Below are positions 11,695 through 24,200 of a stretch of DNA of 64,000 bases, piece by piece (positions within the stretch are counted from its first letter, which is position 1; every line of letters begins with the position of its first letter). Origin of the DNA: Rhyzopertha dominica (Eukaryota; Arthropoda; Insecta; Coleoptera; Bostrichidae); NCBI GenBank assembly GCA_025024175.1, contig QCXZ01000086.1:12490245-12554244 (forward strand), read 5' to 3'. The translations under genes and the position numbers were made by a program. The notes below the pieces were generated by a model that made no database searches, was not told where the DNA came from, and saw only the letters and a program-made list of their open reading frames with translations.

Positions 11695-14600
11695 GTACCT
11701 ACATACTTTTGTTTATATTTATTTTACAAAACAATAAACAAATTGTTTTCTAGATTTTATTGTTAAGGAGCCACATACACTAGAAACATCGAAAACTGTT
11801 TACGTTATATCAGAAGGTATTACAGATATATATATATTTTTTACAAATGCAGGAATAATATTTGCTTCTAGATATCAATATCGAAGAGACTGCACCGGGA
11901 ACATCAGGAACTATTCTTGATATGCCTTCGACTTCAAAACAAATAGGTATAAAAAAGTAAATTATTTAACCTACTGCACATTACATTCTTTGACCTACTA
12001 TAATTATATTTGTAGTATTTATAGGCTGCTAATATGTACTTTGTAATCTCTTAGGTTTTACTGTGAAACATTCTCCAATGAGACCCATTCCTGATACATC
12101 ATTTGCTTCAGAACAAGCAGGTAATGTAAAATATTAACATGTATTATATAATATTGTTAATTATAATTTTCAAAAGTGCCATCGCTGTGATCATTTAGCT
12201 AGTCANTTTCACTCTTGTTTATATATATTTATATATTTACAAGGATTTCACTATTTATCACCATATTCTTTTAATAAGAGTATCATGTTGACCTCTTTGG
12301 ACTAATTTGTTTTTATTTTTACAGCAGCAGTAATGCCTTCTCGTTCTCCTACAGATCTTCGTGAAGAGCCAAGTTCTAAAAGGCAGAAATTATCATCGCC
12401 AGTGACACCCAAGTTTAAAACAGGTAATTTTTGCATCTTTAATACTATGTTAGACACTTCCTCATGTTTGCATTTTAAGCACTATTATGTTTGTACTAAA
12501 AGGTTTAATTTAAATCTCATTTTATTTTTTAAAAATTCATAATGTTGAGATACAAAAATGAATGTATGTATTACAGGTGTTCGTAGAAGATTGAAATTTT
12601 TGGCAGAGGCTGATGTTACTAGAAAGGCCAACCTCACACCAAAGGCTAAAATCTTCTACAAAATAGCCAAAGGGTTACTGAAGACTGCACGGCGGTTAGA
12701 AAACCGAAATGCTTCAGCAAGAGAGAGGATTGAACAAGCAACAAGAGTTGCAAACATTGAAGCAATAGCAAAGGGAAAAGTCAATGCTTTAACTCTGCGA
12801 TGTATCCAGTCCCAGCTGCAACTTCAACAAAGACATGCCAGGGGACGAAGGTTCTGAATGGATGACAAACTCTTTGCATTGTCTTTAATGAAACAGAGCC
12901 CAAAGTGTTACAGGCTACTGAGAAAGGTTTTTGCACTACCATCTAGGAGAACTTTGGTAGATTTATTAAATAAATTACCATTTGTATGTGGTATAAATCC
13001 ACAAATTATAAAAGCTTTAAGAGACTCTGTGGAAAAAATGGACCAGCTAGATCGAACTTGCTCGCTAATTTTTGATGAGATGTCGCTGCAGCCAGGACTG
13101 TCTTACAGCCGTAAAACCGATGCCATTCTAGGTTTTGAAGACGTTGGCACTGAGAGACGTGCAAAATTTGCTGATCATGCGACCGTATTTATGGTGCGGG
13201 GGATTAGAAAAAAATGGAAGCAGCCTTTATGTTTTTATTTTACTGAAGGGGGAATGAGCTCTTCTGAAATAGCAGCAAAGTTAAAGCTAATAATAAGCTG
13301 TCTCCAAGACATTGGCCTCAACATCATTGCTGTTATATGTGACCAAGCGACTTCAAACTGTGCTGCAATCAATATGTTGAAAAAAGAAAGACGTGGCGAG
13401 GAAATCAGCAGATTAGGTTTTTTTATTGGTGGGCAGGAAATCGTACCTTTGTTTGATCCTCCACATTTATTGAAGGGTGAGTATATGTAGATAACTTATT
13501 CTTTAAGTTCAATAATCGAATATACAGTTATTGTCTATCAACTTATATTTACACATTAATTTGCAAATAATTTTAATTTGTCACCAAACTATTAACTTAT
13601 TGCTAAGCATGATTTGTGGCTATGTGTACTGCATTATACTCTTATAGAAAAGAAAATAATTTTTAATACTTTTAGGGATCAGAAATAATCTTCTGGATGC
13701 AAGTGTAAAATTTTCTTGGCAAAACGGAGAGGAAATTGCTATGTGGAAGGACATCGTAACTTTATACGAAAGTGACTTTGGGGAGCAGGATTTAAAAATG
13801 TTGCCCCGACTTACAAATGCCCANGTTTACAGTGCACACATCAAGAAAATGAAAGTAAGAAATGCAGCACAAATATTTTCACAACGTGTGTCTGCCTGTA
13901 ATGAGGGGTTTTGTTGTGCATGGTAAGTTAATCTGGATCTACCAAATAAGGTTGTTTTCAAATTATGTATTATAGGTAATGGATTTCTTCCACCATCGGC
14001 AATAGGAACGGCCAATCTATTGTTATTTATGGACAAAGTGTTTGATAGTGTCAATGGTTCACGGAACCATCCAACCGAAGGAAAAGAACTGCGGTGTGCA
14101 GTTAAACCCGATTCTGGACACGTTGATTTTTGGTATGAAGCAATCAAGGTCTTCAGTACCATGAGATTCGTAAAGAATGGACGTGAAGTTATCCCTCCTA
14201 CGGTAAAGAATTGGGTACTTACGTTGCGCAGTTTTATTTTCATTTGGAAAAAATTAAAAAATTTGGGGTTTGATTTTTTGTGCCCAAGAAATTTCAATCA
14301 AGATCCCCTTGAAAACTTTTTTGGTTGTATTCGGAGCCACGGAATATGAAACATAAATCCCACATGTGAAACTTTCATAACATCCTTTAAAAGTTTACTA
14401 ATTAATAATTTATTGTCTCCGCATTCTCCGACATTTAATTGTGAGGAGGATGAAACAGAGGGGTCCCTCAATTCGTTACGGCAATTTTTATTGATTGAAA
14501 ATGCAGAGGAAATTCCAGAAAGAATTTTTGTTGATCTTAATGAAAGTTTTATACCATCTGCATTGCCCGAAGATTTTTATAAGCTGGGTNTAAATAAATA

Positions 14601-14985
14601 TATTGCAGGCTACATAGCCAGAAGAGTACTGCGTACTATAGGAGCATGTAACTTATGTTATAGTGAACTTATAACAACAGCAGAGAGCGTAGAGCAAGAT
14701 CTCATTTCTATTAGGGAGTATACTCCTAGAACACTTATGCGTCCCCATACTCAATTTGTTAGAATATTTTATCAAACTATCCACACTATAAATTCTAAAA
14801 AATTCTGTTTACAAGATCACGTTACAAAAAAATTATTGTTATGTGTTTTAAAACACGTTCATACTGATTTCACCTGTGGTGAACATAATCTTGATCAGGT
14901 CCTTTTTAAAAAGATCATTATATTTTATAATAACACATGGATGAAGAGTGTCAACAGAATTCTTCGTGGGCTTGAAACTAGATGA
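11343..14985 (+). pseudogene. THAP/P-element-type transposase gene, nearly complete, two nonsense codons
   Basis: A multi-exon DNA transposase related to THAP9 and the Drosophila P element. My exon model with GT-AG borders is 11343-11417, 11526-11694, 11754-11816, 11872-11946, 12055-12120, 12325-12423, 12577-13476, 13676 to about 13922, and 13976-14985. Exons 1-2 encode a THAP zinc finger (C..C in MSCAVKCC, then VCDIHF and an AVPSLYL box). Four small exons form a Ser/Thr/Pro-rich linker with a basic KRQKLSS patch. The large exons carry the RNase H-like core: first Asp in SLIFDEMSLQ, second in VICDQATSN, the Glu region in QDPLENFFGCIR, then a C-terminal YIAGYIARRV/C..C segment. Two in-frame TGA codons break it, at 12855-12857 and 14347-14349. 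Phases match through exon 8; the last intron does not join in phase by my reading. N bases at 13824 and 14590 leave single codons unknown. Confidence 0.85.
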
Positions 14986-15104
14986 TATTAAAAAGCAAGC
15001 CTTTCTGCACATGAAAAAATTCAAAAAACGAAAAGAATCATTAGAGAGAATGAAACAAATCTCATGAGTTGAACTGGACGAGAGCATAATAAACCTGTTT
15101 TAGT

Positions 15105-16350
15105 TGTGTTGGCCTTAATATTTCCTTAAGCAGTTTGATTCTGTAAAAGATGCCTCTCAGTTTACCAGCGGTCTTATTCATATGTATGTCCCATTTTAAG
15201 TGTTTATCAATATATAGGTAACCCTAGGTATTTTATATTATTGACACTTCTTATTTCCTGTGTTATTGCTCCGTCTTCCATCGTGATAAATGTTGGTTGT
15301 GTATCACTGTAGCAGGAGAATATATATTTTGTTTTGTTAAAATTTATTGTAAGCAGCTTACTGTCAAAATAGTTTTTAATTAATTTGAGGTTCTGCTCTG
15401 TCTCCCTTTTAACCTGTGCCTAGTTTGCTGCCTTATACAGTATTACCGTATCATCAGCATAGGAAATAATCTTCCCTGGTGTGTTGATGGTAAAAACGTC
15501 ATTTATGTAGATTGTAAATAAGATGGGTCCTAGGACTATAACTTGAGGTATCATCTGCATTCCTTCATTTGATTCTTTGGTGAATGTTCATGGCTTTTAA
15601 TTCGTCTTTAATCTTTGCAATATTAGTCTTCTTAATTGTAACCTTATTACTTTTCTATCTGTAAACTATTTACTGCCAGTAAGTTTTGTTTTATTGATTT
15701 TTTGTATAGTGATCCGTGATACTACTTTGTAGGATTATTGGGTAACGTTTATGATTTTTTTTGTCATGTTCCCTACGAATATGTGATCTATGCATGTTTT
15801 AGTAGCATTTGTTACCCGAGTAAAGTCGTCAATTAGGGTAATAAATCTGAATTCGGCTAGTGTGTCTCAATACTCATTTATATATGGTTCGCCACTTTTG
15901 ATATCGATATTAAGGTCACTCACGAAATAGCTGAGATTTTCATTCAAATCCCTACTTAAATAGCCTCAGAGTTCTTCATTAAATGTCACTGAACATGTGG
16001 ATGGGGGTCTATAGATAGCACTTACACTAAAGTTATTATTAGTCTTATTTATTTTTATTTTGACAGTTTTATGTTTATTTATGTTCACTATGACTAGACT
16101 TATTTTAATGTACACTATGTATCCATCGCTTTGATTAATTGTGTCATGATTGTATACTGTGTTGTAGTGCTTAATATGATACAGGTTAATATCATTTATT
16201 TGCCATGTTTCATTTATTACTATTATATCAAAAATACAGTCTATCTGTTCTAACATTATTATAAGTTCATTAAAATTTTTACTTACGCTCCGTATATTTT
16301 GATGTAATATAATTGTTTGTTTATCATTATTGTGGTTTACTAGCATACTG
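15105..16350 (-). pseudogene. CR1/Jockey-like LINE fragment, endonuclease and RT, internally deleted
   Basis: The minus strand from 16346 encodes an APE-type endonuclease start (ILHQNIRSVSKNFNEL, VINETW, SAIYRPPS). This continues through VSDLNIDI and CIDHIF near 15770, which are later catalytic-domain motifs. After a gap it resumes at about 15550 with the RT palm: GPILFTIYINDV, then ISYADDTVILYKA, and a thumb-like NNIKYLG block near 15220. The N-terminal half of RT, including motif A, is missing. Several stops and frameshifts are present. It lies about 100 bp beyond the P-type gene and in opposite orientation, so it is an independent insertion. Confidence 0.75.
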
Positions 16351-17400
16351 CGACAATTTTGTATGTCCTGGGTATTTTTGTTTTTGTTTCATTAATTTGG
16401 AAGTGTCTAATATACTGATCCATTTCTTAACTTTATTATGCTTATATATTTATTAAATAATGTTCATGTGCATCTATGTTTATAATAAATATGATACAGT
16501 GATAATAATATATTTTATTTGCAAATCACACCACCTTAATGAATAAAATTTGCAGTTGTGTTATTTTGCTTGTGTGTTAATTGTTTTTGTTATATTTTAA
16601 TGTGTAAACAGTGACAGCAAATTAAAATATAATGTGTTAGTCACTGCTTACTTATTGAAATATAACAATAATAATTAACCCTCGCACAAAAAATAGAATT
16701 AGTAATATTTTAATAGAATCCCCGGTTGAACAACAGTTAGAGCGCCATCTTACGGCTTGACGAAATACTTTGGAGCGACATCAGCGCTCAGGTGATGCGT
16801 ACACTAACTAAAATATATGATAATAATAGTAATAGTAAATTCAAGGCTGGTTGTAAGAGTTGCCAATCTATAAAGTCTGTCATTTGTGATGACATCGCAG
16901 AGGTTGAATCAAAGTCGTGGCAATAGTTGCACTAGTGGCAAAAGATGGCGTAACCACGATCTAGGGACTTTGGCAAACGTAGGAACTTTTGCAAGCATTC
17001 CCGTGTACCCCTGCTAAACGGACTGTCAAACTGTCATTTGTTTCTTTTCAAAATATTTAGTTGTGAAACAACAGTTGTGCACATTTAAAGCAACAAAAGT
17101 CAACAAACAATGATATTCCCTTTGTCGCTCAAGAATAACAAACTGGAAACTGATTACCTATTTGTTTGTGTTAGGATATTTGGAAGTAGAGACATTGAGT
17201 GGAGAGTTTTAAAATTCAACAAAAATGAATGCGCACTGGTTTGATCGTATATTATTCCGTCGGATGCCCCCAAGAATAACAAGTCGAAAATTATGCATGT
17301 AGATTTTCCTATAGAGCTGTTTATTTATCTTAAAATGTATTGGAAATTGGGGGATGCTTTATGTGTTTAGGATAAAGAACAAACTCGGACATATTAGTCG
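16351..17400. other. AT-rich stretch with no gene recognised
   Basis: It includes a GC-richer patch around 16735-17010 with the GCGCCATCT motif also seen near 10385. No coding region or RNA gene is supported. Confidence 0.35.
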
Positions 17401-17875
17401 ACGATTTTGTGAGTGACGGTTGCAAAAGGAAAATAGTTTACCTAGGGTAAGAAAATACGTATTTAATGTTATGCAAAAATACAAATGTCCATATGGTGTG
17501 TATATTGTTATAGATGAACAGAAGCAAACCATGTTGTGTCATAAATTGTTTGAGTTATGTCAAACCATTGCATCGATTTCCGAAAGATGCAAAAGTAAAA
17601 GAGTGGATTTCTGCAACAGGAAATCATGCTTTACTAAACATCCCCCTACAGAAACATAATTAATCGGTACATATGCCACAAACACTTTGAAGCTAAATAT
17701 GTAACAGCCAAATATCAATTAACAAAATCTATTGTACCTACATTACATTTACCTCAAGGTAATATTCCAAAGTGAAGTACAACAATAGCAATCACTCCTT
17801 CCAATATAACACCAGAAGTAATCCTTACAGAGGAATCACCACGTAAACACTCAACACCATCTAGGGCTCAAAAAT

Positions 17876-18620
17876 GTGAGTAATAAATGTTACCTATAAG
17901 TTTTATAATAATTTAATTTTGCTATTATTATCATAGAGAAAATAAAAAACTTCTCTGCTGTTATTTAGACTTATGCCATACTTCAACTTTTGTCAATATA
18001 TTGAGAGTGTGTTTCAAGAAACAGAATAAAAAGCATTATTTATTTTGCAGCCGTTGTAAAATACATTCAGTTACAACCAGGAACGTCCAGAGAAGAACCT
18101 ATCTTGGTACCAACTATAGAAACAATAAGTGACAAAGAACAATGTAAGTGTAAATGTACAAACTTATAAGCATTTAAATACCTACAATGAATCCTATGTA
18201 TTTTAATAATTCAGTTTTGCTGTTATTTAAAAGGCTATTATATGTCTTACTTTAACCTTTTTCTAATATATTGACAATGTTTCTGCTAACAAAATATGCT
18301 ATTTATTTTGCAGCTGTTATAAAGTATATTCAGTCACAGCCAGGAACGTCTAGAGAAGAACCTGTTTTGATACCAACTACAGAAACAGGTGACAAAGGTC
18401 AGGTCAGGTCAGGTCAGGTTTATATACATTAAAGTAATAAAAATATTTTTTTTAGATGATTTGGCTAGTTTTGAGTGGCTTAAACTTTCCCAAAGCAGTA
18501 AATTTGAAGCAGAAAAGATATCTACTCTCTTAACAGAATCTTGTGAGTAATTAATGTTATTTATAGATTTTATAATAATTACAGTATACTGTGTTTTCTG
18601 CAGCTCCCCAAATTTATGAA
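17876..18620 (+). repeat. Tandemly duplicated exon-intron module (two full copies, one partial)
   Basis: The acceptor-exon block at about 18048 recurs at about 18311, a spacing of 263 bp. Both the exon and the intron upstream of it match. A further copy of the intron start (GTGAGTAAT.AATGTTA) occurs at about 18541. The duplication includes splice sites, so it would add linker exons rather than break the frame. Confidence 0.65.
18399..18418 (+). repeat. (TCAGG)4 telomere-like pentanucleotide tract
   Basis: Four perfect TCAGG units, preceded by GG and followed by T. TCAGG is the telomere repeat known in several beetle lineages. Four units are too few to prove a telomeric origin, and the tract sits at the downstream end of a linker exon of the THAP remnant. 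Confidence 0.6.
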
Positions 18621-18893
18621 GCTCAAGCCTCAAGAGAACCTAAAGCTTCATTCCGTGTTGGTGGTGATGTTTAAAAGTAAAGTTAGAAGAAAACTGTTTG
18701 TTACTGAAGGAAAATCCAAATCATCGAAACGTAAGCTAATTTTTATCTCCTTCATCTCTTCTGTATAAAAGCATAGAAGTATTAATTTTTATATTTGTCT
18801 ATTTGTTGAGGTGTACACGACTTGTCATTGCAAAAAACCTTAAATGCATGTTCTTAGAGTTATTTGTTATATCTCGGTAATTATTAATCTAAA

Positions 18894-19202
18894 CGTATCT
18901 TACTGACTCATTTAATACCAGCATTGTACCCAGCAAGCATAACAGTTTGTGTCGATTTAAATCAAACAATATAGTCCCTTATACTATTATATCGGGCAAA
19001 AGCATTATTAGAAGCTAGACGTATCTTCCTGACTCATATAATACCAGCATTGTACCCAGCAAGCATAACAGATTGTCGCTTTAAATCAAACAATATAGTC
19101 CCTTATACCATTATATCGAGCAAAAGCTGTATTAGAAGCTAGACGTATCTTCCTGACTCATTACAATACCAGCATTGCACCCAGCAAGCATAACAGATTT
19201 AT
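18894..19202 (+). repeat. Minisatellite, about 2.5 copies of a 125-bp unit
   Basis: Units start with CGTATCTT at 18894, 19020 and 19144 and share ATACCAGCATTG and CCCAGCAAGCATAACAG. Copies 1 and 2 are nearly full length and the third stops after the CATAACAG block. No coding potential. Confidence 0.8.
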
Positions 19203-19251
19203 GGTGATTGAGGCTTAACATGCCTTATGCAAATGTTGCAGGTTTACGAGA

Positions 19252-21252
19252 CACAGGGTGTTCAAAGTTGGAATTTTAATTTGAAATTTCTCAATAATTT
19301 TGTGATTTTAAGCAGTATCGTCTGGAAAATTGGCATCTTTATGTTTTTTGGCAAGGGAATTACGAATTTAATGTTACATTTAGCACTATGTATACAGGGC
19401 GTTAGTTACACCCTGTTACTTAAGTAAATTACAACATATCTTTTTTGTCTAACAAGTTATGGCTAAAATGATTAGAAAATCTAAAAGGCAGTTCCATTTT
19501 CAACTAAAAAGGCACTCTTGTTTATTTCATGTAACTCTATCAGTTTTTGAGTTATTTACATTTTAAACATTCAGTGTAGACTCCTAAGCCACCGTTATTA
19601 CTTTGTCTTTTTTTCAAGTAGGGTTGTGTCAGCACTTATCATTTTATTGTGTAATATGTGACAATCTTACTGTCACTAAGTATCTTTATTATATTTTTTC
19701 TAATTTACTTAGTATTATTTGTAGTAAAAATTTTAAAATAAGAAAATGCCACAACATAATGAATTTTCCGACAGTAAAATGTATGATATGATTTGCGATT
19801 TTTTTTTTTTGCTCAGTCAAATTATAGTGGACTTGGTGCAGCCAGAAGGTATTTAGAATTATACCCAAATCGAAGACAACCCAATCACAGAAGAAGTATT
19901 TAGATCCGCCTAGGCGAAACATGGTCGTGTTTTCGTCCTAAAAGCTTAAATGGTGCTAGAAAAACTATCAACATTGATGATGAAGACGAGGTTTTAGTTC
20001 GTATTTCGGAAAATCCTGATATCAGTACTCGTCGGTTAAGTGCAGCAACAGGAATAAGCCAATCGTCTTTCTGGAGAATTTTAAAGAAAGATAATTTCCA
20101 TCCATATCACTATACTCCTGTCCAAAATTTGTTACCTCAAGATTTACCAGTTCGCCTACAGTTTGCTCAATTTATCCTAGGTAAACAAACTGAAAACTAG
20201 GATTTTCTTAATAATCTCCTTTTCACCGATGAGGCGACGTTTACTAGGCGAGGTGTTTTTAATTGGAAAAATAATCATTTGTGGAACTCCGAAAATCCAC
20301 GTGCTTTAAAGGAACGATATTTTCAACATGAATTCTAGATAAATATTTCGTGTGGTGTGATAGCTGGGTTTTTTATTGGTCCTTTTGAACTTCCTTTCAA
20401 TCTGAACGGGAGCCTCTATTTAAACTTCTTTGAACAAAATTTAAACACACTACTAGAAGATGTACCACTAGCCATAAGGCGGAACATGTGGTTTATGCAA
20501 GACGGGGCACCGCCACATTTTTTCTGCCAGTACGCCAATACATGAATGAACATTTTCCTCACCGGTGGATTGGGCGTGGCAGTGAATTTGTTTGCCCACC
20601 TAGAAGTCCAGATTTCAACCCTCTAGACTTCTCAATATGGTCACAAATGAAGGACATGGTTTGCAAAGAAACAATTAATTCCATCGAAGAATTATGATAG
20701 AAAATTCAAGAAGCTGCTAATATTATTAAAAATAATCGGCAAATGTTGAAGTGGAATGACCGCCTATCTCTTCAATTTGAGCATTTACTTTGAAGTTTTC
20801 TTTTATTAATAATACTAATCGCCGATTTCAGTTACTGATTGTTGCCTTTACTGTTGTTACCCGCATTGTAGTAATTTAAAAGAATAAATTCATTTTACAA
20901 CAAACAAAATTCATTAAATGTTTTAAAACGTAAATAACTCAAAAACTGATAGAGTTACATGAAATAAACATAAAATTTCTTGAAAATGGAACTCCCTTTT
21001 AGATTTTCTAGTCATTTTTAGTCATAACTCCTTAAGCAAAAAATATATGTTGTAATTTATGTAAGTAACAGGATGTAAACTAGCATTAAATTCGTAATTC
21101 TCTTGCCAAAAAACATAAAGTAAATTGTTCCATTTAAAATAACAAACTTTTCGTGGATATCTCGGTCAGTTGATGTTCAATTGTTTTTTGTAGACACCAA
21201 CACATTTTTTCTCAAAAGCTCAGAAAACATCCCCATTTTAAAGAACACCTGG
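19252..21252 (+). mobile_element. Tc1/mariner-superfamily element with long terminal inverted repeats
   Basis: The ends read CAGGGTGTTC and GAACACCTGG. Long inverted repeats (about 340 bp, interrupted) match well further in: TTTATGTTTTTTGGCAAG near 19341 against its complement near 21105, and TGTAACTCTATCAGTTTTTG near 19530 against its complement near 20945. The transposase lies between them. No clear TA duplication was found; TA follows the right end only. The overall structure resembles insect mariner-type elements whose transposases carry a DUF4817-type helix-turn-helix. Confidence 0.75.
19800..20793 (+). pseudogene. Mariner-superfamily DDE transposase, broken
   Basis: N-terminal helix-turn-helix features (RRYLELYPNRRQPNH, STRRLSAATGISQSSFWRIL) are followed by the catalytic core: LLFTDEATFTRRGVFNWKN with the first Asp, then MWFMQDGAPPHF with the second, then PPRSPDFNPLDFSIW with the third acidic region, and a C-terminal end near EHLL. 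Stops after GKQTEN (about 20198) and after FQHEF (about 20336), and a frameshift near 20520, disrupt the frame. The gene is centred between the long inverted repeats, so this was once an autonomous copy. The family call is from motif recall. Confidence 0.75.
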
Positions 21253-24200
21253 TAATTTAAACTCCGCGCGACAACGTACTTATTTGCGAAATACAAGCAT
21301 ATGTTTTATGTACATGTGCCTTGTGCCGCGCGTATTTAATACGAGCCGTGCTGCCCACGACAATGGGAGGAGCATCTGACGAAGTTCATGTAGCAACCGG
21401 TTGGTGGCACCACGAGCCACACGCATTTATTACAATTGCAGATCCTTCGCTGTGCCATTATTTAACAATAACTGAGTAAGAAAAACTCATTCTCTTTTTT
21501 TAGCTGCGTTTGAAAATGGTCAAGTGCCATTTAGCTCAGGCCAAATTATTATATCTATTTGCGTTTACTAATAAAAAATTTTTGAAAGTTTACTATTTTT
21601 TAACACTTTACAAGCTGTATTTTTGTCGTATTTATCAATAAAGAAAAACTGCCCGAGTAGAATTCAGTTTAAACCTTTCTTATTCTGGCTGTGTTTAGAA
21701 ATCTAATCTGCGAACACTGTATCGCGAGTATAATGGCACCGGGAAACCTCTACATACGTTATAAATTTTAACGGTCTGAGGACACTTAATATTGAGAATA
21801 CTAAAACGAACAGGAGAGCACAGTAGTAGGTGTTGTCGGGCGTGGTTCCAGGAAGGTTTAACACGAAGGGAGAGCGGTATGTACAGTCGAGGACTTTGAA
21901 AATGAAACGACCTGGGAGAGGCTATTCTCTGGGTTCAGAGCGAAGCTCTTAAAACTAGCTGTTTTTCACCACAGGGTGGTGCTGTTGAGACGGAGTAACA
22001 GATATGCTACCGGGTAAACAAATACATTTCGGATGTATAAATCAGGTAGGCGGGCGCAAAGACATGTATATTGTAATAATACAGACGGACTAGATATTCT
22101 GCATTTTATGAATAGTTTGTAATATGCCATAAGCTTTCTAATATTCGCTAATGCATGAGTTTTGCTTTAGAAACAAAGTAATTGCTGGATTTTTTTGGAT
22201 ATGTTCTTTAATGATAAATATGAAAATGCGCCTCTTGATGCGAAATACTTGCCTACTTGCCATATATTACCAAAATGAAGCATACACTATACAGTAATAA
22301 CTGATTTTGTGCCGACAGATATAATAAGTGATAATAATGTTATTATAAAGGGGTAATAAAGATTTCTTGCCTCGCTGTTCAGTAGAAAGTTTGAATTTGT
22401 TGCTTTTGTGAATATTATATTTAAAAAAAAAGCGTGCGTGTTAGTTATAAATAAATCAATAAGTCTGTTCTACGTCTCTGTATGATACACATTATTAGCA
22501 AAATAAGAATAACCATGATGACCTGATCATGTTCTGAGCTAACCAAGGCTGGCGTATCGCACCCGTTGTTCTGAACGAACCAAATAATTAAATTAAATAG
22601 GTGTGAGACACTTGTAGATCTATGGCAGGGTCTCGCAAAAAGGAATTTTACTATTGCTAAAACAAACAATTTTCGTAATAGGATGCTAAACGCGATTCTT
22701 GAGGATTTTTGTTGGATTATATGAAAATGACTGACAGGCACAGAACAAAAGCCGCTTAAACCTATTAACACAAAGTGAATAAATAAAAATATAATAATGC
22801 TAGATTTATGTCTCGAGATGTGAATTAACAAATATTAAACATGACAATTTATGCCTAAATGAATTTTTTTACGAATCACATTTATGTACTAATTACAGCA
22901 CGATACAATTAAAAATATTAATTTTAAAACAAGACTGAGTCTAAATTCGTCAACAGTTTTCACAAAAATTCAGAATTTTGGGGATACGTTTTGAAATTGT
23001 CTAGGTATGTTATTAATCAAATAATATAACATAAGGCACAATGATATTTTCACTATCTTATGACCAACTATTNCTGTCCTGTCTTGGTAAATCAAATTTA
23101 AATATCAAAAATTAAGTATGTNTATCTATACATATTCTTAAAGTTTGCTTTGTGTCATGCTACGGATAATTTATTTATTATTATATTTGTGATGCCTGAG
23201 AGATATACTGCGTCAAATTCTTTCACCAACGAAATGATAAGTNTTAAATCCACGCATTTAGTTCATTTCTTCGTTTTGTTTGGCTGATTCCGTACTACAG
23301 TCGCCTTTTCTTGATCGAAATGTGCTACGGCTACCTTATGTTATATAATCAACCATTTATAAGCTTGTTGCGAGGGATGAAGTGATGGGGCTTACCGAAA
23401 TATTTGGGATAATGCAGGAAAATCCGAAAATTTCTATAGCTCACGGTTAACTGCTTTTTTTTGCAGAATTTACAAATTAGGCATTATGCATATATTGAAA
23501 AGTATTCATCACTTTAATCGTATAGGTTATAACTAAATAAATAAATAAAAATTTTAGTTTCTTTGGATCTCTAGATAAGCTNTTGTTGTGAATGTGACAA
23601 TATATAATTTTCCTAAGAACGATTATTGGAACTGGGCGCTTGTAGTTCACAATCATGACAACCATGGGTAGCCAACTGGCACCTTTTTTCAGAACAATTA
23701 GAATACCGATATTTGTAATATTTAATTTTTGTTAGACATGGCCGCTTGTGAACATGAACATCACATACACGTAAATAAACTGGAAACAATAGGTAAGCGC
23801 ACTGGTTAACTTAATCGTATTTTGGTTTATTGATAATTGTGATGAATCCTCATATATTAGGATTAAAGGCACGAAGGGTACAAAATGGGTCACATGCTCT
23901 TAATACATTTACTTAGTTTAAGGCAATTATAATTTCGATATACTGGGAAATAGTTTTTATGTGTGAATTTGTAAGCTGCAATTTTAACAATCCATAATTC
24001 GGTAACAAAATATTAAAACTTACTTATTGAAGTAAAGTATCGTTTAGACACGAGAGCGAAATCAAGTCACTGTGCTATTTTGACATATTTCATGTCTAGT
24101 ACTCCTATGAATATGGGTTCATTCATAATGGAAAATTTAATACACACAGAACAAAACAGAATCTTAAATACTTGCGGTACCTTCGTTTATGGCAGCTGCA

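Larger units (their letters stand above)
17420..18670 (+). pseudogene. THAP-domain transposase remnant with duplicated linker exons
   Basis: Reading across frameshifts, 17480-17760 gives the back half of a THAP domain: KEWISATGNHALLN-like residues, then YICHKHFEAKYV and an IVPTLHLP box. Downstream are small splice-bounded exons: about 18052-18144 (KYIQLQPGTSREEP), about 18315-18395 (KYIQSQPGTSREEP) and about 18604-18660 (QIYEAQASREPKA). Each is preceded by a pyrimidine-rich TTTTGCAG- or TTCTGCAG-type acceptor. They resemble the PGTS-containing linker exons of the P-type gene at 11.3 kb. No catalytic domain follows, so this is a 5' fragment of a P-type transposon or a THAP gene. Confidence 0.6.

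Noticed and set aside
13827..14297. 156-codon minus-strand frame
   Set aside because: It is antisense to the last exons of the P-type transposase, whose sense-strand motifs are clear.
18399..18418. True telomere or chromosome end
   Set aside because: Only four units, embedded in a coding remnant with normal sequence on both sides.
22445..22831. 128-codon hydrophobic minus-strand frame
   Set aside because: No recognisable family, start context or neighbouring exon. Its hydrophobicity follows from T-rich codons.
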